9,359 nucleotides of DNA, from contig JAUXCL010000082.1 in the NCBI GenBank assembly GCA_030618905.1, positions 1-9,359 on the forward strand, given 5' to 3'. The DNA comes from Bacteroidales bacterium (GTDB lineage Bacteria > Bacteroidota > Bacteroidia > Bacteroidales > B18-G4). The notes under the pieces were generated by a model that did no database searches, was not told the DNA's origin, and saw nothing but the letters and a program-made list of their open reading frames with translations. Made by a program: the position numbers and the translations under genes. This document shows, one piece after another, positions 6,726 to 9,359 of the stretch (position 1 is its first letter; the number at the start of each line of letters is the position of its first letter).

Positions 6726-6743
6726 TATCCGCCAAGGCGGATA
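6726..6743 (+). repeat. REP-like hairpin H6
   Basis: TATCCGCC (6726-6733) pairs perfectly with GGCGGATA (6736-6743) across AA, the longest stem of the set. It is preceded by a 24-base near-copy (23/24, 6707-6730) of the sequence before H2 and followed by AACTTGGTTTATG. Confidence 0.7.
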
Positions 6744-6787
6744 AACTTGGTTTATGTTATTATTCATCTTACAAATTTAGTGATGTT

Positions 6788-6818
6788 TGTGGGTACACCG
6801 TAGCTGCCGGCAGGCAGG
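6788..6818 (-). repeat. Inner inverted repeat, right arm (31 bp)
   Basis: This is the perfect inverted partner of 5918-5948. The two arms define a 901-bp unit that contains the transposase gene and all six hairpins. Just outside lies AATTGACC (6820-6827), matching the bases outside the left arm. Confidence 0.9.
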
Positions 6819-7048
6819 CAATTGACCAATTGACCACATACCAATTGACCAAATAAATTCCAAATTTCAATGATCAATTGCTCAATTTTCATAATAAAAT
6901 GGATTACAGGTTTATTATTAATACCCATAATCCTAAAATATACCTAAAAAATCTTTGAAAATTTAGCATTGAACTCTTGAAGAATTGTATCTTAATTGGT
7001 CAATTGATGCAGATTGGTGAATTGGTCAATTCTTAAGCTTCTGGTTAA
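6819..7048. other. AT-rich gene-free stretch with ATTGACC repeats
   Basis: No coding frame is supported here. The heptamer ATTGACC occurs on the plus strand at 6821-6827, 6829-6835 and 6844-6850, and as its complement GGTCAAT at 6998-7004 and 7024-7030. Copies also lie left of the island at 5893-5899 and 5912-5918. The right end is the outer inverted-repeat arm. No convincing terminator for tnaA is visible: the palindrome at 7019-7032 lacks a T-run in the minus direction. Confidence 0.6.
7018..7036 (-). repeat. Outer inverted repeat, right arm (19 bp)
   Basis: TGAATTGGTCAATTCTTAA is the exact reverse complement of 5887-5905. It lies 12 bases downstream of the tnaA stop codon and includes the palindrome GAATTG-GT-CAATTC (7019-7032). 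Confidence 0.85.
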
Positions 7049-8425
7049 TTACACTCTTTCCAGCTCCACCGTAAAATGCCTCATGATCATGGCTTCACGA
7101 ACAATCTTGAGTCCTTTTGTGATATCATAGCGCCGGTCGAAGACATTTTTCATCCCTGCAGCCACGTAGTCCATATGATCATTGGTATAGACCCTTCGGG
7201 GTATGGTCAGGCGGAGGAGTTCAAGCTCCGGATACCTGTTTTCACGGGTTTCCGGGTCACGGTCTGCCAGGAGAGCCCCAATTTCAACACCCCTGACGCC
7301 GGACTCCAGATATAACTCAATAGCTAATGTCTGTGCGATAAATTGTTCTTTGGGCAGATTAGGAAAAAAGCGCTTGGCATCCACGAAGATGGCATGTCCG
7401 CCATAAGGTTTCTGGGTCGGAATTCCATAGGCATTCAATTTCTCGCCCAGGTGTTCCACCTGCTTGATCCTGGTTTCCAGGTAATTAAACTCAGTTCCCT
7501 CATACAAGCCCTGGGCCAATGCATTCATATCCCTTCCCGACATACCACCGTAGGTGATATAGCCTTCATACATGATATTGTATACAGAGGCTTGTTTGAA
7601 AAGATCCTCATTATTGAAAGCCAGGAATCCACCCATGTTGACAATGGCGTCTTTTTTACTGCTCATGGCCATGCCGTCGGCATATTGGAACATTTCCGTA
7701 ACAATCTCCCGAATGGTTTTGTCCTGGTAGCCTTTCTCCCTGATCTTAATGAAATAGGCGTTTTCAGCAAAACGAGCAGAATCGACAAAAACAGGAATAT
7801 TATTTTTCTGGGCCATTTCATAAACGGCACGCATATTTTCCATTGATACGGGCTGTCCACCAGAGGTATTACAGGTAGCAGTAATGATGATCAATGGAAT
7901 CCTTTTTGTTGGATTACTCTTCAGGACATATTCCAGCTTCTCCATGTCAACATTGCCCTTAAAGGGATGTTCGGTAGTGGTATCATAAGCCTCATTGATC
8001 GTACAATCGATAGCATGGGCTTTACGAAATTCAATATGCCCCTTGGTTGTGTCAAAATGGGCATTCCCGGGCACCAGATCGCCCTCTTTGATCATGACGG
8101 AAAATAAAACGTTCTCCGCAGCCCTCCCCTGATGTGTGGGCAGAAAATAATCAAAGCCCAGGATGTCTTTGATGGCAGCTTTCATTTTATAGTATGAGGA
8201 TGCCCCTGCATAACTTTCATCCCCTTCCATCATGGCTGCCCATTGTTTATCACTCATTGCGCCGGTACCGGAATCGGTCAGTAAATCAATAAATACCTGG
8301 TTCGACTTCAGATTGAATAAATTGTATTTGGCGGTTTGAATCCACTCTTCCCTTTCTTCGCGGGTACTTCTTCGAATGGATTCAACCATCTTCATTTTAT
8401 AGGATTCTGCAAAAGGTAATTCCAT
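7049..8425 (-). CDS. tnaA: Tryptophanase (tryptophan indole-lyase)
   Basis: This PLP enzyme splits L-tryptophan into indole, pyruvate and ammonia in the cytoplasm. The frame is 467 codons from a TTG at 8450-8452. I prefer the ATG at 8423-8425 (458 residues), because MELPFAESYKMKMVE aligns with the E. coli N-terminus; neither start has a clear ribosome site. In the longer numbering, the PLP lysine is Lys267 in SSKKDA, and the PLP-ring Asp224 and Arg227 lie in DSARFAENAYFIK. The carboxylate-binding Arg419 lies in TIPRRVY. Residues that separate it from the sister enzyme tyrosine phenol-lyase all favour tryptophanase: Asp134 in FDTTKGH, VEIG rather than MERG at 389-392, and His459 in MRHFTVEL, where the phenol-lyase has Phe. 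Length is normal. No tnaB permease is adjacent. It follows purF on the same strand after 279 bases and is probably transcribed separately. Confidence 0.9.
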   Translation of the reverse strand: MELPFAESYKMKMVESIRRSTREEREEWIQTAKYNLFNLKSNQVFIDLLTDSGTGAMSDKQWAAMMEGDESYAGASSYYKMKAAIKDILGFDYFLPTHQGRAAENVLFSVMIKEGDLVPGNAHFDTTKGHIEFRKAHAIDCTINEAYDTTTEHPFKGNVDMEKLEYVLKSNPTKRIPLIIITATCNTSGGQPVSMENMRAVYEMAQKNNIPVFVDSARFAENAYFIKIREKGYQDKTIREIVTEMFQYADGMAMSSKKDAIVNMGGFLAFNNEDLFKQASVYNIMYEGYITYGGMSGRDMNALAQGLYEGTEFNYLETRIKQVEHLGEKLNAYGIPTQKPYGGHAIFVDAKRFFPNLPKEQFIAQTLAIELYLESGVRGVEIGALLADRDPETRENRYPELELLRLTIPRRVYTNDHMDYVAAGMKNVFDRRYDITKGLKIVREAMIMRHFTVELERV

Positions 8426-8704
8426 ACTTGTATTAGAATTTTGGGTTATCAAAACAAAAATGAAAATTGTTGAAAGATAAGTTTATCAGGCAATAGGATA
8501 CCTGTCCCGCTCTTTAATGTTCAGGTATAAAACCTTTTTGCTGGGTATGAAACAGACAGGAAAGTTCATCAATTTATGCTTCACATGTCAAATGTAAAAA
8601 ATTTGAATCAAAAATCATAGCCTGGCTAAAAAAAACCATATTTTTAGTCTTGATTATCAGGTCTGTAATCAACCGGGATGGAAATAGAATGAAATATCGG
8701 GAGC
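8426..8704. other. tnaA upstream region, no supported gene
   Basis: This 279-base gap between purF and tnaA is AT-rich. On the minus strand it holds TACATTTG (8589-8596), which fits the Bacteroidota -7 promoter element TAnnTTTG. The nearest upstream TTTG is only 12 bases away, against the usual 19-21, so it is a weak candidate. A 7-bp inverted repeat, ATACCTG (8498-8504) and CAGGTAT (8522-8528), lies about 70 bases before the tnaA start. A weak AT-only hairpin (8626-8647) with a T-run on the minus strand could help end the purF transcript. Confidence 0.4.
8498..8528. promoter_or_regulatory. 7-bp inverted repeat upstream of tnaA
   Basis: ATACCTG (8498-8504) and CAGGTAT (8522-8528) pair perfectly across 17 bases, between the candidate promoter and the tnaA start. 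The arm centres are 24 bases apart. It could be an operator or a leader hairpin, but an arm of seven can arise by chance. Confidence 0.25.
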
Positions 8705-9359
8705 TTAAAAATGACTCGACCCATCCCAGCAATGTGTACAAATCTTCTCTTTAGGTAGTCCTATTGATTCAACAAGATCCGTCAGCTTTTGGTACTGCAG
8801 GGAACTTACACCAATTCTTTCTCTTATCTTTTCGATCATGGCGTAGTACCTGTCGGTTCCCGGTGTTGCATACTCATCAAGATGATTGTCTTCTATGCCT
8901 TCAAGGTCCTTGATGGCTTTGCGCCCGGCCAGGTCCAGTGTCGAACGCGAACGGGAAAAATTCAGAAAATCACAGGGGAATATCAAGGTTGGACATGCCG
9001 GACGTACATGTATTTCATCTGCACCGTATTCATATAAGATCTTGACATTATCTTTAAATTGCGTTCCCCGTACAATAGAATCATCGCAAAAGACAATCTT
9101 CTTTCCTTCAATCAATGATTTTACCGGGATCAGCTTCATTTTTGCCACCAGGTCGCGTATCTCCTGGTTTTGAGGCATGAAACTCCTTGGCCAGGTAGGC
9201 GTATATTTGACATAGGCCCGTTTGTAGGGAATTTGTTTTTCATTCGAATAGCCAATTGCATGGGCGATGCCTGAATCAGGTATGCCAGAGACAAAATCCA
9301 CCTTTGCATGATCATTCCTTGCCAGCGCAGCTCCGCAGCGATACCTGCATTCCTCAACA
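8705..9359 (-). CDS. purF: Amidophosphoribosyltransferase PurF, C-terminal part (5' end outside window)
   Basis: PurF makes 5-phosphoribosylamine from PRPP and glutamine, the first committed step of purine synthesis. The frame is open to the window edge. The GTG at 9299-9301 is an internal valine, and the sequence upstream (VEECRYRCGAALARNDHAK) continues the protein. What is seen is the phosphoribosyltransferase domain: IPDSGIAHAIGYS, then the PRPP-binding type I PRTase motif IVFCDDSIVRGT, then HVRPACPTLIFPCDF. The chain ends CTHCWDGSSHF. The Cys in FPCDF and the C-terminal CxxC match the positions of the iron-sulfur ligands of B. subtilis-type PurF, so a 4Fe-4S form is likely. The N-terminal glutaminase domain, with its nucleophilic cysteine, must lie beyond 9359. 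A few other type I PRTases share the DDSIVRGT motif, but the C-terminus fits PurF best. Confidence 0.85.
   Translation of the reverse strand, partial: VEECRYRCGAALARNDHAKVDFVSGIPDSGIAHAIGYSNEKQIPYKRAYVKYTPTWPRSFMPQNQEIRDLVAKMKLIPVKSLIEGKKIVFCDDSIVRGTQFKDNVKILYEYGADEIHVRPACPTLIFPCDFLNFSRSRSTLDLAGRKAIKDLEGIEDNHLDEYATPGTDRYYAMIEKIRERIGVSSLQYQKLTDLVESIGLPKEKICTHCWDGSSHF

Larger units (their letters stand above)
5918..6818. mobile_element. RAYT/REP element bounded by 31-bp inverted repeats
   Basis: The perfect 31-bp terminal inverted repeats enclose one Y1 transposase gene and an ordered set of hairpins: H1, H2 and H3 on the left, and H4, H5 and H6 on the right. Classic IS200/IS605 elements end in subterminal hairpins rather than long inverted repeats, so the outer arms may be a separate repeat family (two inverted copies) rather than true ends of the transposon. 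The minimal candidate mobile unit is 6132-6644, the gene plus H3 and H4. The element separates the MFS-msrC-mntP-queD cluster from tnaA. Confidence 0.6.

Noticed and set aside
6028..6743. Regularly spaced repeats as a CRISPR array
   Set aside because: The repeated units are hairpins with differing stems on both strands, spaced about 51 bp with related rather than unique intervening sequence, and no cas gene is present. A REP-type array fits better.
7019..7032. GAATTG-GT-CAATTC hairpin as the tnaA terminator
   Set aside because: The stem is AT-rich, no T-run follows on the minus strand, and the sequence belongs to the outer repeat family.
7343..7846. 167-residue plus-strand ORF opposite tnaA
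   Set aside because: It is an antisense shadow of a fully conserved tryptophanase reading frame.
7049..8452. Tyrosine phenol-lyase instead of tryptophanase
   Set aside because: Asp in FDTT, Ile in VEIG and His in MRHFT are tryptophanase residues. The phenol-lyase has Thr, Arg and Phe at the corresponding places.
8486..8569. 27-codon minus-strand ORF as a TnaC leader peptide
   Set aside because: It has no tryptophan codon and no Pro at the end, and it looks like a chance frame.
9299..9301. GTG at 9301 as the start of purF
   Set aside because: The frame continues to the window edge, and PurF needs an N-terminal glutaminase domain several hundred residues long.

Overview
The window looks like a chromosomal piece of a Bacteroidota bacterium, probably of the Bacteroidales/Marinilabiliales type. 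The main reason is the pair of secreted proteins at the left end. Both end in a type A type-IX-secretion (T9SS) C-terminal sorting domain with the NIYPNPV motif, a system confined to that phylum. Weak or absent Shine-Dalgarno sequences and a moderate-to-low GC content agree. The genus cannot be named from the sequence alone.

Layout. (1) 1-3044, plus strand: the 3' end of one T9SS-exported adhesin-like protein, a terminator, then a complete 687-residue paralogue with a signal peptide, three PKD domains, two further beta-sandwich repeats and a sorting domain. (2) 3065-3094: a strong hairpin terminator, apparently bidirectional, where the plus- and minus-strand transcripts converge. (3) 3093-5863, minus strand: a tight four-gene cluster in transcription order MFS transporter - msrC (free methionine-R-sulfoxide reductase) - MntP-family membrane protein - queD (queuosine precursor synthesis), with gaps of 9, 33 and 20 bases. 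(4) 5887-7036: a repeat-rich, AT-rich island built round a single-domain HUH/Y1 REP-associated transposase (RAYT). (5) 7049-8425, minus strand: tryptophanase (tnaA). (6) 8705-9359, minus strand: the C-terminal part of PurF, cut by the window edge.

The most interesting region is the island. The transposase gene is tightly bracketed by two inverted copies of an imperfect hairpin motif, AGGCCGCWCCNNNGGWGC. Outside these lie further hairpins of the same family, spaced mostly about 51 bp apart, with different but self-complementary stems and a recurring CTGTTTATAG-like tail. The array is enclosed by a perfect 31-bp inverted repeat and, further out, by a perfect 19-bp inverted repeat of another family. 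This resembles a RAYT with its REP/REPIN substrates, arranged more regularly than usual.

A second point is that the MntP-family protein has neutral residues (Ile, Gln, Asn) where E. coli MntP has acidic membrane residues, so manganese export should not be assumed. The metabolic genes (tnaA, purF, queD, msrC) look intact and ordinary apart from their unusual grouping.
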